A stretch of DNA of 64,000 nt from the NCBI GenBank assembly GCA_947683425.1, contig CANTUQ010000070.1, forward strand, positions 7,023,501-7,087,500, written 5' to 3'. Made by a program: the position numbers and the translations under genes. Shown one piece after another: positions 1 to 11,907 of the stretch. This DNA is from Excoecaria cochinchinensis (taxonomy: Eukaryota; Streptophyta; Magnoliopsida; Malpighiales; Euphorbiaceae). The notes under the pieces are model-generated. The model was given only the letters and a program-made list of their open reading frames with translations, searched no databases and was not told the DNA's origin. The first letter of the stretch is position 1, and each line of letters starts with the position of its first letter.

Positions 1-733
1 ATAAGTCTATTTTTAAAAAAAATAAATATAAGGTTGTTAAATTACAAAGAAGAATTAAAGTAACAAATTCTATTTTCTCATCGAGTAATTATTTTTTTTT
101 TGGCTATAACTATTTCCACTAAGAACATTTTTTAATGTGTTTCAATATGTATGTTTTTATCCTTGAGGGATATACTAAATATATAAATTGTCTTTTTTTC
201 CTCAAAAAATAATTTTACTTTGAGTCAAATTCTAAAAATTAATTCATTACATATGTAAAAAATTAAACATATGACAAAGTATTAGTAGTCAAATATCAAT
301 GGCACATTGTAAAGATATATTTTATTTTTAAGAATTGTTTTTTCCTAAGTTTTATTTTTAAGGATTTTTTTTTAAGAAGTTCAATAGAGATAATACAATA
401 TAAGTAAATAAGTAAATAGACTACAAAGAAGAATTTAAGGATTTTTTGTCAAATTAAAGTTCAATCAAGATAATACAATATAACTAAATAAAAAATAATA
501 AATCTAATTATGTAAATAATGTAAAATATAAATGTTATTTCTGTCTAAAAAAAGTTGTCCTCACACCCCACATTTAAATGACACGAATAAATATAGAATT
601 GAATCTAAATGCTCCACCATGTGCTAATAATAATACTGATTTATTTTTTGATTCAAAAAAAAAAAATACTGATTTATTTTTATTAGATGCTTTAAAAGCC
701 TGCTGCTGGGTTCTGGATGTATAGGATTCTTTT
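1..733. other. AT-rich non-coding stretch, probably intron or 5' flank of the hydrolase gene
   Basis: No reading frame, RNA gene or element boundary is visible here. The first recognisable exon of the downstream hydrolase gene (1332) is preceded by a splice acceptor and starts mid-protein. At least one more coding exon must therefore lie upstream, and this stretch is most simply part of a long intron, though that is inference. Poly-A/poly-T runs are frequent. Confidence 0.5.
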
Positions 734-1106
734 GGGATTAATTTCATCTATAATTGTTGAATTTATACTATAATAACGATTTAGTTATATTTTTTTTTAT
801 TTTACAAAATTACCTCAATTTTTAAAATATTATTATTAAAATTACTTTGGCCGGAAATCATAAATCCGGGGCAGGAATGCTGACAACTATAGTGATGATG
901 TAGCAAGTTATGTCAGCTTAAAATATTAATTTCAAAATGACATAAGTGTGGATATTTTAAATTAATATGACTTGCAACGTCATTATTTTAACACCGGATT
1001 TATGATTTTTCAGTCAAAATAATTAGGTATTTTTGCGAATAAAATTTTTTTTGTGACCAAATCGTTATTAGGATATAAGTTACATGATTATGAAAGAAAT
1101 TAATCT
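734..1106. mobile_element. Foldback MITE, Mutator-like, 9-bp TSD
   Basis: A 373-bp non-coding element is flanked by the identical 9-bp duplication gattctttt (725-733 and 1107-1115), the length typical of Mutator-superfamily insertions. The left end (gggattaatttcatc) and the reverse complement of the right end (agattaatttctttcat) form imperfect terminal inverted repeats. These continue inward through a shared segment around ataacgattt. There is no coding capacity. It sits in the intron (or flank) just upstream of the first visible hydrolase exon and resembles the elements at 53276, 54714 and 56305. Confidence 0.8.
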
Positions 1107-1169
1107 GATTCTTTTGCTAAAGCAATTTAATTGATTGTTAGTAGGGATGACAGGTGCATTATGTGCGTG

Positions 1170-1210
1170 CTCTGTGTGTGTGTATATATATATATGCACA
1201 CACACACATC
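1170..1210. repeat. Compound (TG)n(TA)n(CA)n microsatellite
   Basis: A run of TG dinucleotides is followed by TA dinucleotides and then CA dinucleotides, so the tract is close to a perfect palindrome. It lies in the intron immediately upstream of the exon at 1332. Confidence 0.85.
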
Positions 1211-1331
1211 TATGTAGTATTACGACTGTATTTGGCATCTTGATATGAAGTGTGGTACATGAAAATCTTGTGCATGATGTAAATATATATGCTTTTTTTA
1301 TAAGTGTCCATTCATGCACTATTAATTGCAG

Positions 1332-4300
1332 TATGTGAAGCATCTTGCCTTGGATATGGCAAAAAGTGGGAGGAATGTTGTAGTTTGCAACCATCGAGGA
1401 TTGGGTGGTGTTTCAGTTACTGTAAGTTTTATCTTTTAGTTTAATGAATTCGAAGTCATGAAATCTAAAACATATTATATGCTATTCTTTGTTATAGCAA
1501 TTATGAAGTTATTCTGTTCTTGTATATATGTGTTTGTGAGATTATTTTATTCTTAACATTGTTCAATATAAGTAACTCAATTCTTTCCTATTTTCTTGAA
1601 TGAAATCCATTAGTACGCTTTCTTATTTTATTATAAAAAAATCCATTAGTACTCTTGAATGCTCCAAAGAAGGCCTTTGGCAGGAGTTGGTAAGGATCTG
1701 CTTCTTGGATTTATGACTGCAATTTTTATGTAGGATTAAGCATCATCTACTTTGTAATGAGCCGTCTCCTGGCATTATAATTCGAGAGATACAGTACTAA
1801 AGCTTCTAATGATACAGTTCTGGCATTACTTATGAGTTTTTTTTTTCTTTTTTTTTTTTATTACATTTTGCAGTCTGATGTCTTTTACAATGCCGGATGG
1901 ACAGAAGACATAAGAGATGTCATTAAATATCTCCATCATAAGTACCCCAAGGCTCCCATTTTCACTATTGGAACAAGCATTGGTGCCAATGTACTGGTAT
2001 GTTTTTGGATGAATTTCATTCTTTTGAGGCTTCGATTTCCTGAATTTCACAAGGTATTTCCTTCCATATTTGCTGGCTTTCCTCTTTCAGTGTTTCGGTA
2101 GCATTTTGTTTCTTGTGGAAAAGTTTCATTTCCCCGTGACGAAACAAAAACAAATATCTATGGAGTTAAAGTCAATAATGAAAAAAATATTAAGGAGCAT
2201 AGCAACGAATTCTTAGCTGGTTTCTAAGGGAGAGGCAAACAAATAAGAGTTACCTTCAAATGTAGAATAACTTCTATTTGATGAAACTATTTGTCCGTTG
2301 TCACTTAATAAAATTTGATTGCATCAAATCTACACTAATGGCAGCTTGATATCATCTTTGATGCTTTATTCTGAATTATTTGCTTTCAGGTAAAATATCT
2401 TGGGGAGGAAGGAGAGAGGACTCCTGTTGCTGGGGCTGTAGCCATTTGTAGTCCATGGGATCTTTTGGTTAGTGTTCAGCTTAACATGGATAAAATCTTA
2501 AGAAAAGAAATTAGTTATCTGTTCTTATTGGGGACATCACAATGTAACAAATAGCTGTCACCTCAAATAACTTGCAGCAAGCATAGCTTGTTATTTAAAA
2601 TTGAAGATATGGCTCCTTTCATAAGTAATTACAGATTATGTCTTTTTGCAGATTGGTGTTAGGTTTATACGCCGCGGGCTGTTGCAAAAGTTCTATGACA
2701 GAGCTCTAACAACTGGCCTTCAAAGTTATGCAAAATTGTATGTGTCTGTTTGACCTTTCTGAGTCCTTGGGGTTTGAAATCACACTTAGTCTGTAACACC
2801 CCTATCACCTTCCGCTTTTCTTTTTTTGTGGATAATAGGATGACTTTAAAAAGCAGTTCTGAAGCCTTAGACGATTAGAGCTTTTGTCAAGATTTTTCAC
2901 TTGATATGACAATATTTAAAATGGTCATTGCAGGCATGAGCCTCAATATACGCGTCTTGCTAATTGGGAAGGCATAAAAAAGGTAATCTTCTTCTCATTT
3001 TCTCCGCTACCTTTCACATTGAAAGGAATTTAGTTTGTAGTTATTAAGAGTCATATTATTGAGCCAACAAATTTATATATGAATAGCACACTGGCCTATG
3101 GCAAGTGCCTTCCTAAAATTTGAGTTACAATCTTGGTCCTATAATCTTGGAACAAGAAGCATTAGTTTCCTACTATCATCTGTCGAGGGGTGTTTCAATT
3201 GGTGATTGAAAAATAACATATTTATGATGCACTGGGCCATAAATGTTGTCCTTTCTGATGACGTTGATTATCTTTTTGTGTAATGAAAGTCGCGTTCCAT
3301 TCGAGATTTTGACCACTACGCAACCTGCCTTGTTGGGAAATTTGAGGTATTACTATCTGAAATTTCATCTAGTTCTTCACACTTGATTGTATTATTCCAG
3401 TAACCGGGACTATGATATTGTGTTCTCAGACTGTGGATACATACTATAGGCGTTGTAGCAGCTCACAATATATTGGCAATGTGTCAGTACCACTACTATG
3501 CATTAGTGCTCTGGATGATCCTGTGTGTTCCACAGAAGCTATTCCCTGGGATGAATGCAGGTGGTGCCATTGATTTTTGAGCTATTTTCCCTCTTAATTA
3601 GCCCATTATGATGTTATATTAGGACTTGACATAATACATTTCTAATTAAATATACAATTAATCATTAAATAAATCTTTAAGTTCGTTTTCCTTTTGTCAG
3701 AGCAAATAAAAACATTGTCTTGGTGACATCAAAGCATGGAGGACATTTGGCATTCTTAGAAGGATTTACTGCAACCAGCTTGTGGTACTTATAACTTCTA
3801 TTGTATAATTATGATTTTTGAGGAAGAACAATGGGTGCAGTTCCGTTTTTATTTTTCTCTCTTAGTACAAGATGTGTTTCTTCTCTCCCTCTTTTTTTCG
3901 GCCCTGTCAAAGTCTATTGTCTCTTCTCGGTGTACAGGTGGGTGAGGGCTGTTGATGAATTTCTTGATGTTCTACGCTCCAGTTCTCATATGCACGTACA
4001 AAAGGTAACATTTGTTCGTAACCCTCGTTAAGCTCATGAAAATAATAGAATAAAGGGATAATGCATAAAAACACAGTTGGCAAAAGTTTCCAGTCACAGC
4101 TCAACTTTATAAATGTCACCTGAAATTGGTAAAAATAACTTATTATCCACCTAAATTTGGCCATGTATATATATTATTCTGGAAGGTGACAAAAGCATAC
4201 CTATTACCCTTTTGAATTCTTTTGGCACGTGCATTTTCTTTGTTAAATTCACGTGATCTTAATAAAAATATATCTATTACTCATTAAATATAATAAAAAA

Positions 4301-4877
4301 ATACATGTATAAAAACAAAATTGAGAGGTAATAAGTACATTTTTGTCAACATCGAGAAGCTAATGTGCAAATATTGCGAAATTCAATTGAAAATAAATTT
4401 TTGTCAATTTTATGTACGTAAAACGTCATTCATAAAGTTGAAACGTGTAACCAGAAACTTTTACCTGTTACTCTATGTGTTTATGTTTTTTTCCCCATAA
4501 TAACAGTAACACATCCTTTTCGTTGCATAAATTGGCTCTGAAAATTCTTGAATTATTAGTACTGCTCTCCATATGTAAGTTTCACTTCACTGAACTTATC
4601 TTTTCCTTTCTCCAGGAACAGACTTCTATCTCACATTTGCCTGAGGAAACGGCTATTGATCAGGGTCCATATTTGAATATTGCAGATGATGGAATGGTGG
4701 CTGCAGTTGGTGGTAAGCAAACACAAGATCACGTGACTTTTGAATTAAGACAGTAGCATTATCTTTATTATCAAATAAATAATGGAAACTATTTCCAATG
4801 TAGGACAAGAGGAACACATCAATGGAGAAAAGTCTGATTCTGTATCGGAAACGGATAACAATCTAAACAGCACATGA
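1332..4877 (+). CDS. EMB8/YheT-type alpha/beta hydrolase, 3' part (eleven exons)
   Basis: Joined exons: 1332-1421, 1874-1996, 2390-2467, 2652-2737, 2934-2982, 3290-3346, 3430-3560, 3701-3784, 3938-4004, 4616-4712 and 4804-4877 (TGA stop). All introns are GT-AG and phases match, giving 311 visible residues. The 5' exons lie outside the window. The alpha/beta-hydrolase core is clear: NHRG oxyanion region (residues 20-23), nucleophile elbow GTSIGA (Ser65), acid in SALDDP (Asp190 or 191), and His220 in KHGGHLAF. These features match the family of plant embryogenesis-associated EMB8-like proteins and bacterial YheT, whose substrates are mostly unknown; esterase or lipase activity is expected. The last about 60 residues are polar and acidic and probably disordered. 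A possible polyadenylation signal aataaa is at 5100-5105. The intron at 4005-4615 holds a MITE. The reading frame is intact, so the gene looks functional. Confidence 0.93.
4051..4496. mobile_element. Degraded inverted-repeat MITE in an intron of the hydrolase gene
   Basis: The left arm (ggcaaaagtttccagtcac and on through caactttataaatg) is an imperfect reverse complement of the right arm near 4415-4470. The outer ends gggataatgcataaaaacac and the complement of the right end also align. Flanks ataatagaa (4042-4050) and ataataaca (4497-4505) match at seven of nine positions, so a 9-bp TSD is possible but not certain. There is no coding capacity. Exact ends are approximate. Confidence 0.55.
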
Positions 4878-6834
4878 AAATCCCAAATGTCGAGTCTTCA
4901 GATGCAAATAATCTTGTTAGGGATGTTTAAATCAGATTTCCCAACAGAATAAGGTTCGATATGGTTGCTTGTTGTTGTAACAGGGTGGCCAATGTTAGGA
5001 TCAACCTTTATCATCTGCAGGAAAAAGCTCTAAAAACATCTTACCTGCAGCCTTGCCTTGCCTTGCCTAGAAGATAATTCTATGTTAGATTAAAAAAGAA
5101 ATAAAATTGTGGTATCCAAGTGGTTAGTTATTTCTGTTGGAAAGCAGTGACATTTACATTTCCAGAATTGGGAATAATTTAATCTCAGGATCGAGTCAAT
5201 ATCTGATTCATTCGAATCAACATATAGTATTCGATTATCTTAGGTTAAATTATATTTGTTCAACTTCGGTTTAACTCTGATTGAACGTCATAACTGAACC
5301 GGTTGTCTAGCTAGCCGGGTTTGAGTACCTAGCGATTTGTATAAAGGTTAAGCTTAAAAAAGATTACCCAGTCTACCCTATTACTTGACAAATTATCTTA
5401 GGACACAGACATTGACATAATGTAGATCAAAGTATAAATTTTTTAAAAAAGAAAAAGAAAAAAACTCCAACATACCTAAGACTGGACATTATAGATTTTG
5501 ATTGCTGATGTGGCAACCTATTAACAAATTAGTTTTCTCTACATGTCAAGCACTAGTCCTGCACTAAGAGCAAATGAATTTAATGTTTAAAATTAAACAA
5601 CATATGATACTAATAATGTATAATAATATAATTAGTTTTTGAATTTTTTTGAAAATTTCAATATATTGCTACTTTTAATTGTCTACCAAAATATATAATA
5701 GAAAAAGCAAAATTAGAATGTTCATGATAAAATATTGAAAAGCAGATTATCAAGTTTAGAATTAAAAATTCATGTTATAGAATAAACATTTACAGAAAAT
5801 ATCAAGTAGAGAAAATGTATAAAGAAATAGAATAGAAATGAGTATATTATTTTTATTCTTTTTCATTTGTACATCTTGATGTATATATATACATGAAGTC
5901 TCTATTTATAGGTTTCCATTTAAAAGTCACAAAAACTATAATAAAGAAAAATAAAAATTAAGTTAATTACAAAATTATAAAGTAAGGGAAGTTGTAAGAT
6001 TTGGAGTTACGAACATTCACATTAAAAGTTTCAATCCATAATTCAATAGTTAAAAACGCTCTTCATTCAATAAATATAGTTTTTTCTATGTAAAAGTGTT
6101 GAGTGCTCGAAAATTTTGTCATGTCAACCATTTAGTTAAAATTTTATCGCTTGAAATTTTGCAATATATAGACACACAAGATGGTGGGTAAATTAAAAAA
6201 TTTACAAACTTTTCTGACTCTTTTTCTGGTAAAACAGAAATATATGTATACAAAGATTTCTGACAGTAAAAATACAAATGTAATGCAAAAATTTCAAAAC
6301 ACTTTAGGAAGTCATTTTTTAAACTTTGACTTTCAAATTCAATTCCGAAAAATGTGTGTGTGATATTTATTATGAATATTCTATAAAAAATTTAACGCAA
6401 TGTTGAAAATACTACTTTTACAATAGTTAAAACAGAATTATAGATAATATGAAATGCAAAATATGTAAAAAGTGAAATTAAAGATGTAAAGTTTGGACTC
6501 TCAAGAGATAAAAAAAATTTCAACTTCTCTCTAATTTTTGTAGAGTTAAAACAACATATATTTATACAAAAAAAAATCATTTTTAGCGGTTAGAAACTAA
6601 AACTAGCCGTTTATCACATTGCAACTGCCAACGGTTTTCTTTTTCTACTCCGAATCATTGTATGTTTCTATGTAGCAGTTGGCATCTCGGAGGGCACTTC
6701 TATGTTTCTTTTAGGACAGGTGGAGTGTGCGTTTGCTCGGATTTCGGGTCTACTTTGGGTTCAAGACATGTTTCGGCTCTTAAAATATACTAAATCACTA
6801 TTTCTTTAACAACTCCATTTTTTCATTTTTTAAA
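4878..6834. other. Intergenic AT-rich DNA
   Basis: This holds the 3' untranslated region of the hydrolase gene (to about 5.1 kb, with a ccttg triplication at 5051-5068) and then about 1.7 kb in which I recognise no gene or bounded element. Short open frames here lack homology and codon bias. Confidence 0.6.
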
Positions 6835-7079
6835 GGGAAAATGTACTATTTTGCCCCTATACTTATTCGAAAGGGGCTGATATGCCCCTATCGTTTTTTT
6901 TAGAGCAAAAATGCCCTTAAACTTGCAAAATCCGGTCAAATATAACCCTCCGTTAAGCTGCTGTTAAGAGGAGGGTTAACGGTGCTGACGTGGCGTACAC
7001 ATGTGATGGGCAAATGTGACGTGGCGTATGGTGAGTGACACGTGGCCGACACGTCAGCGCCACGTAAGCATGGGTCAAT

Positions 7080-7500
7080 TACTATTTTTGCACAAAGTGT
7101 TAATATTACTTTTACAAATAAAATACATTAACCCGCTAGTGGGTTAATGTTAATATTTGATTATTTTTGCACAAAGTATTAAGATTACTTTGGCAAAGGA
7201 AATACATTAACCCGCTAGTGGGTTAATGTTAATATTTGATTACTTTTGAATACATCATTTTATCAAATTCCATTTTAAAAGTTTTACAGCATGAAATTAC
7301 ACTGATAAAGTTGACAAATTTGGGATTTGGAATCAAAAAGTCATATATAATTTATGATCATAATTGCAAAGAAAATACATTAACCCACCAGTGGGTTAAT
7401 ATTAGTATTTGATTATTTTTGCACAAAGTGTTAAGATTACGGTTTCAAAAAAAAATACATTAACCCGCTAGTGGGTTAATGTTAATATTTGATTACTTTT
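7080..7500. repeat. Four-copy internal repeat with palindromic core
   Basis: A unit of about 70 bp containing an interrupted palindrome (ttaacccgctagtgggttaa, or ccaccagtggg in one copy), followed by tgttaatatttgatta, recurs near 7128, 7201, 7377 and 7458 inside the MULE. A separate direct repeat (ttccaaattcaaatcagata and onward) occurs twice at about 7519-7590. Confidence 0.8.
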
Positions 7501-7751
7501 GGACACAATGTTCAAATGTTCCAAATTCAAATCAGATATTGCACAAAATTATCTCTGTTCCAAATTCAAATCAGATATTGCACAAAATGAACAAAAAGTA
7601 GATATGATAATTTTTAGTGTTTATACAAAATTACTGATATTTTTTGTAGCTTATAAAAGATAGAATAGTATAAGACATTTACACAACAAAAGCTACAAAT
7701 TCATAAGTGAAGCTTAATATAAGACATTTACAGTTCAAAGTGTATGCTTGA

Positions 7752-8389
7752 TCAAGTATCAGTCCTAACAGTCTGTTTAGCTCTCTTTTTTCTTAACATA
7801 TCTTCTTGTTCTTTTGCCAAATCATCTTGTGTTGCAATTGTCTTGCTCTTTTCATTTCTTTTTCTTCCAGTTGGTTTGAATGGCAGATTTGCAGGTCTCC
7901 TGATGTTACTCAATCCAAAAGCTATACTTCTTTCTCCTGTTGCACCTCTATTGTTTGCTTTTCTTTTTGTAATCCTGGTTTCTAACTCACTGGGTATTGG
8001 AAATCTGGTGTTAACATCAGGCTCAATATCTTGATGCATTATGCCCTCATCATCACCATCAATGTATAGACCAATTTCATCACCTTGCTGTGATCAAGGT
8101 ACATTTATTAAATACAGGCACAGTAATTAATTAATTATTCTTAACACGTAATTAAATATTAAATACATAAGAATGATAATACACTTACATGATATGTAGC
8201 AGTACCAACTTCAGGATCATAGAAATAACCATAACCTTGACTACCCTTCTTGTTTCTCACATATATTCTTTCATTCAAAACTTCAGACCTTTGGGAGCTT
8301 TGAGTATGCAATTGATTAGTCTGTGGATGATCTTCGGTCGCTAGTGGAGGTGTTATGCCTTCATTTGGAGCAGAACTTGAGTGTGTATC
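7752..8389 (-). CDS. Unidentified spliced reading frame carried inside the MULE
   Basis: Two exons join in frame on the - strand: 8389-8189 (67 codons, donor GTAAGT) and 8087-7752 (112 codons including stop, acceptor ACAG). An acceptor (TTATAG) precedes 8389, so there is at least one more upstream exon, possibly ending at 8741 with donor GTAAAT. I could not find its start. The visible product of about 178 residues has a Ser/Gln-rich start, a GYGYFYDPEVG segment, an acidic patch (residues about 75-90), then a basic C-terminus with KRKANNR and GRKRNEK, which looks like a nuclear-localised DNA- or protein-binding tail. I do not recognise the family. It could be a captured host gene fragment (Pack-MULE) or an element-specific second gene. 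Function is unknown. Confidence 0.45.
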
Positions 8390-9263
8390 CTATAAATTGA
8401 CGTAATTATAATGTTAATAGCACATAAAAAATCGAGGAACAAAATCATAATATATGATAGTTATTATTTGAATATGATTTTTTAAAGCAAATAGCAGATG
8501 TAGTTATTATTTGAATAATAAAATCAAAGTGCTCTCCTTTTTCTTTATGTCAATTATTTATGTGCTCTCATTTTTTTATGTGGCTTCTATTATTATGCTA
8601 TTAAAGTGAAGTTAAGTGGAATTATAATTAAGAAATCAAAACACACGAATAAAAACAACAAATTGACCAAAAACAAAAACAAACACACCAGGGACCACAT
8701 ATATGCAAAATGGGTAACAAAAAGTCAAAAAATCATTTACCTTTCTTTGCTTCGCTTTTCTATGTCTTTTCCTTCAAGTTTTGCACAGATGGCCTTCTTC
8801 AATTTGTTATAGGGATTCGAAGAGATGAAAATGCACAGATTGTTAAAATGAAAGAGGAAAAAAGAGAAAAGAGATAAGAGGGATATGCACAAATAATCGC
8901 AAGGAAATGCCCAGATCGAAGGGAGATTATATGCTTGAATTTAGGGTTTTTTTTTTGAATTTAGAACACAAAAAAGGATCGTGAAAATGACAGAGGAAGA
9001 AATGGAAGAGAGAGAAGATGAAAAAAAGAGAAAGCAAAGAGAGAATTGGAAGTCAGTGAATATAAATTTACTAAGGGTTAATGACTTACGTGGCGCCACG
9101 TCAGCACCGTTACCCCTCCTCTTAACAGCAGCTTAACGGAGGGTTATATTTGACCGGGTTTTGCAAGTTTAAAGGCATTTTTGCTCTAAAAAAAACGATA
9201 GGGGCATATCAGCCCCTTTCGAATAAGTATAGGGGCAAAATAGTACCTTTTCCCTTTTTTAAA

Positions 9264-11333
9264 AGGTCTTAGGGTTCAAGACCCATTGCTCTTTTTAATT
9301 GGACTTGGATCCTATTTAGGCAAATGTGGATTTGGGCTCTAATCCTATTGTCTGGGTTTCATTTTAATTTCGAATTTTGGGCTTTTAAGCCCATTATTTG
9401 AATTTTCCTTTTAACTTGGATTTGGGCCCAAGACCCATAATCTTAATTTTTGTTTTGGTTTTGAAAAGGGCTTTGGCAAATTTAATTGCCTACAGTTCAG
9501 ATCGGATCAAAATTTGACACTTCTAATCTCAGAATAGTTAGGAAGTATAAGAATAACTAAATAATTCTAGGTTAATTAAAACTCTTCCAAAGTTATTTCC
9601 CATGTGATATACTTACCTACATTTACTATTAAGCAATGAATAGGCAACAAAATAAAATGATATAATATTTTCAACTTGAAAATCGAATAAATTAACGTGA
9701 TGAAGGTGCATTGAATCAAGAAGTGGGAAATAGGCATATAAGCTCATAAGTCATACCATCTCCAAAATTAAAATTCATATACATCTATAAAGTATAAACT
9801 AATAACAGAAAAAAAAAATAAAAAAAACAGAGAGAGAGAGAGTATGAGACTTGGATCTGCCGCACTAATTTCCCCAAATTTATTAATTAATTTTTAGCTT
9901 GATTTATTATCAGCTGATGGTCTATGGTTTTCTAGAATATATTATAAGAATTGGTAATACATGAGAAATTTAATATTTATTTTTTATATAAAATAAATTA
10001 GTTAAATAATTATGAAAAGTATACTATGAGATTGTTATTCATTAATCATTACTCAAGTAATTATGGTGAAACCATGTAACTAGACCTGGCAAATGAGTCA
10101 AGTTGGATGGATTTAGATTTGGATCAATTTTGTTCGAATTTGAATTTTTCGGATCACTTATTTTCTAAGCAGAATTGGATTGAGTTGCAAGTTACAGTTA
10201 AAATTGAAAAATCGTACCGAAACTACAAATTGAACCATAAATAATTCGATATATTTGGTTTAATTTTTGATTTAACCGATTCGATTTGGACTTTTTCGAT
10301 GTCTCGGGTCAATTTTGACTTTTTCGGTTTCTTAACTTAAAATATATAATTGACATTATATAACCCGTCCTATTGGTCGGTTTGATCTTTTCAATGTCCC
10401 ATGCCACTTTGACCATCCTCAAACTTGATCAAATATATCACTATTCACTGCAAAATCGTGAATCGGATTTTAATTTCATTTTTTAATACTTTAAATGGAT
10501 CTGTTTTCGTCTCAAACTTGAGGATTGAGTTTGTCTCAAATGGCACTATGCATAGCCCGAAAAAAAATAATATTTATGTCCTGATTGACACTATTTATAT
10601 CCAAAAGTACTATTCACTGCTCAAAATGTATCATTCACAAACTCGGAATTTTATGGCACTAAACTTTGTTTTAGTTTTAAGATGCTATAATTTGATGAGA
10701 AAAAAATCGATAGAGTACGACCAAGCAATAGCAACGATGTAAGATGGTGAATGAGTAATGAGCAGTACAACAATAACAAATTAGGGTATGAAGCAAAAAA
10801 AGATTGAAAATATACAGAACATAAATAGTAAAATATAGTATGCACTATATGTCAATTATTTTTTTTATTTCACTTTTTTTTCTTTTCTTTTTATCTTTCG
10901 CAATTCAAAATTAATTTAAACAATTAGACATTTATTTTTTTCTTTCAATTAGATCTAATTTTTGTATAAAATTGGAATGAGAATATTAATAAAATAATTG
11001 AAAAGAATTGGATCACGGATTCGGATCGACTTTTTGGTATCTTCTAGCGGAATTTTTGGGTTTGGATTTGACCCTAAGATTCTAGTATCATTCAAATTTG
11101 ATCCATTCGTGTTCAAATCGGATTTAAGTTACTATTTTCGAGCAAATTCGGATCAAATCAAAATCTAAGATCTACATATAACTCATTCCAGAACAAATTC
11201 AAAATTTAATCCTAGAGGACACAAATTTATTTATATTGCATTGCATTTCATGTAACACGTGAATAAAATATATCTATTAATAGAATAGTGGAGGCATAAT
11301 AAATTTTTTACTCGGGGAAAAGATATTTGAATT

Positions 11334-11365
<32 letters not shown>

Positions 11366-11645
11366 AAGAGAAATTTATGGAAATTTTGCAGAGGTTCGCC
11401 CTAACCTATGGATCTAAATATAACTCAACCAAATCATTTAAAAAATGTATTAATAATTCAATTGGATATGGTTGGACCATTTACATTGATATCCAATCCA
11501 TTTTTAAACATCGAATGATTGAGGTCTACTATCATGCTGGTTCCAATTCGGCTCTCCTTTCCCCTTTATAAAGTAAACAAACAAATAAATAAATAGTTGA
11601 GGCCTACTATCATGGTTCTAACATATCCATATACAATGTGGGAGC
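9264..11645. other. Intergenic AT-rich DNA with simple repeats
   Basis: No gene was recognised. Visible items are a short (GA)n run at about 9829-9843, a (TA)n run at about 11334-11360 followed by a GA-rich stretch, and a region (10080-11200) rich in gatttgga and cggatc words of the sort left by decayed repeats. No boundaries or TSD could be established. Confidence 0.55.
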
Positions 11646-11907
11646 TTTTTTTTTTTTGAAGAAGGAAATATTATAACTCAAAAGAAAAACACAAAAACCA
11701 AAAGGATGAATCTACTCTGAGACAATAACAATCCCCAATTATACCCAAACTAGCATCCCAACTCTTCATTGTCACAAGAAAGAACAAAATCCAAATCTAA
11801 AACAAAAACAATGCAAGGTGGAGCATAGCTCCAAGAAACACGGTCTCAAATAACAAGGCTACCTAAGTAAGAGAGTGAGCGGTCTTATTAACATCCCTAC
11901 AAGTCTA

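Larger units (their letters stand above)
6835..9254. mobile_element. Mutator-like element (MULE) with 161-bp TIRs
   Basis: Terminal inverted repeats at 6835-6995 and 9094-9254 are each 161 bp and differ at only about five positions. They begin gggaaaa and share the stretches tactattttgcccctatac and gctgacgtggcg. The element is flanked by the identical 9-bp sequence ttttttaaa (6826-6834 and 9255-9263), which is diagnostic of Mutator-superfamily insertion. The 2.42-kb size and lack of a recognisable MURA transposase make it non-autonomous. Its interior holds a four-copy palindromic repeat (7080-7500) and a spliced open frame on the - strand (8389-7752). Confidence 0.92.

Noticed and set aside
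7080..7500. CRISPR-like array (palindromic repeats at intervals)
   Set aside because: The repeats are few, irregularly spaced, embedded in homologous unit DNA rather than unique spacers, and lie in a plant transposon.
7744..8034. Hydrophobic 96-codon frame on the + strand inside the MULE
   Set aside because: It is the complement of the basic, splice-supported - strand exon and has no start context or homology.
10425..10742. 105-codon frame on the + strand
   Set aside because: AT-rich, low-complexity, no recognisable domain, and no splice or promoter signal.
10080..11200. Possible hAT element starting tagacctggcaaatg
   Set aside because: The left end looks typical, but no matching right end or 8-bp duplication could be found.
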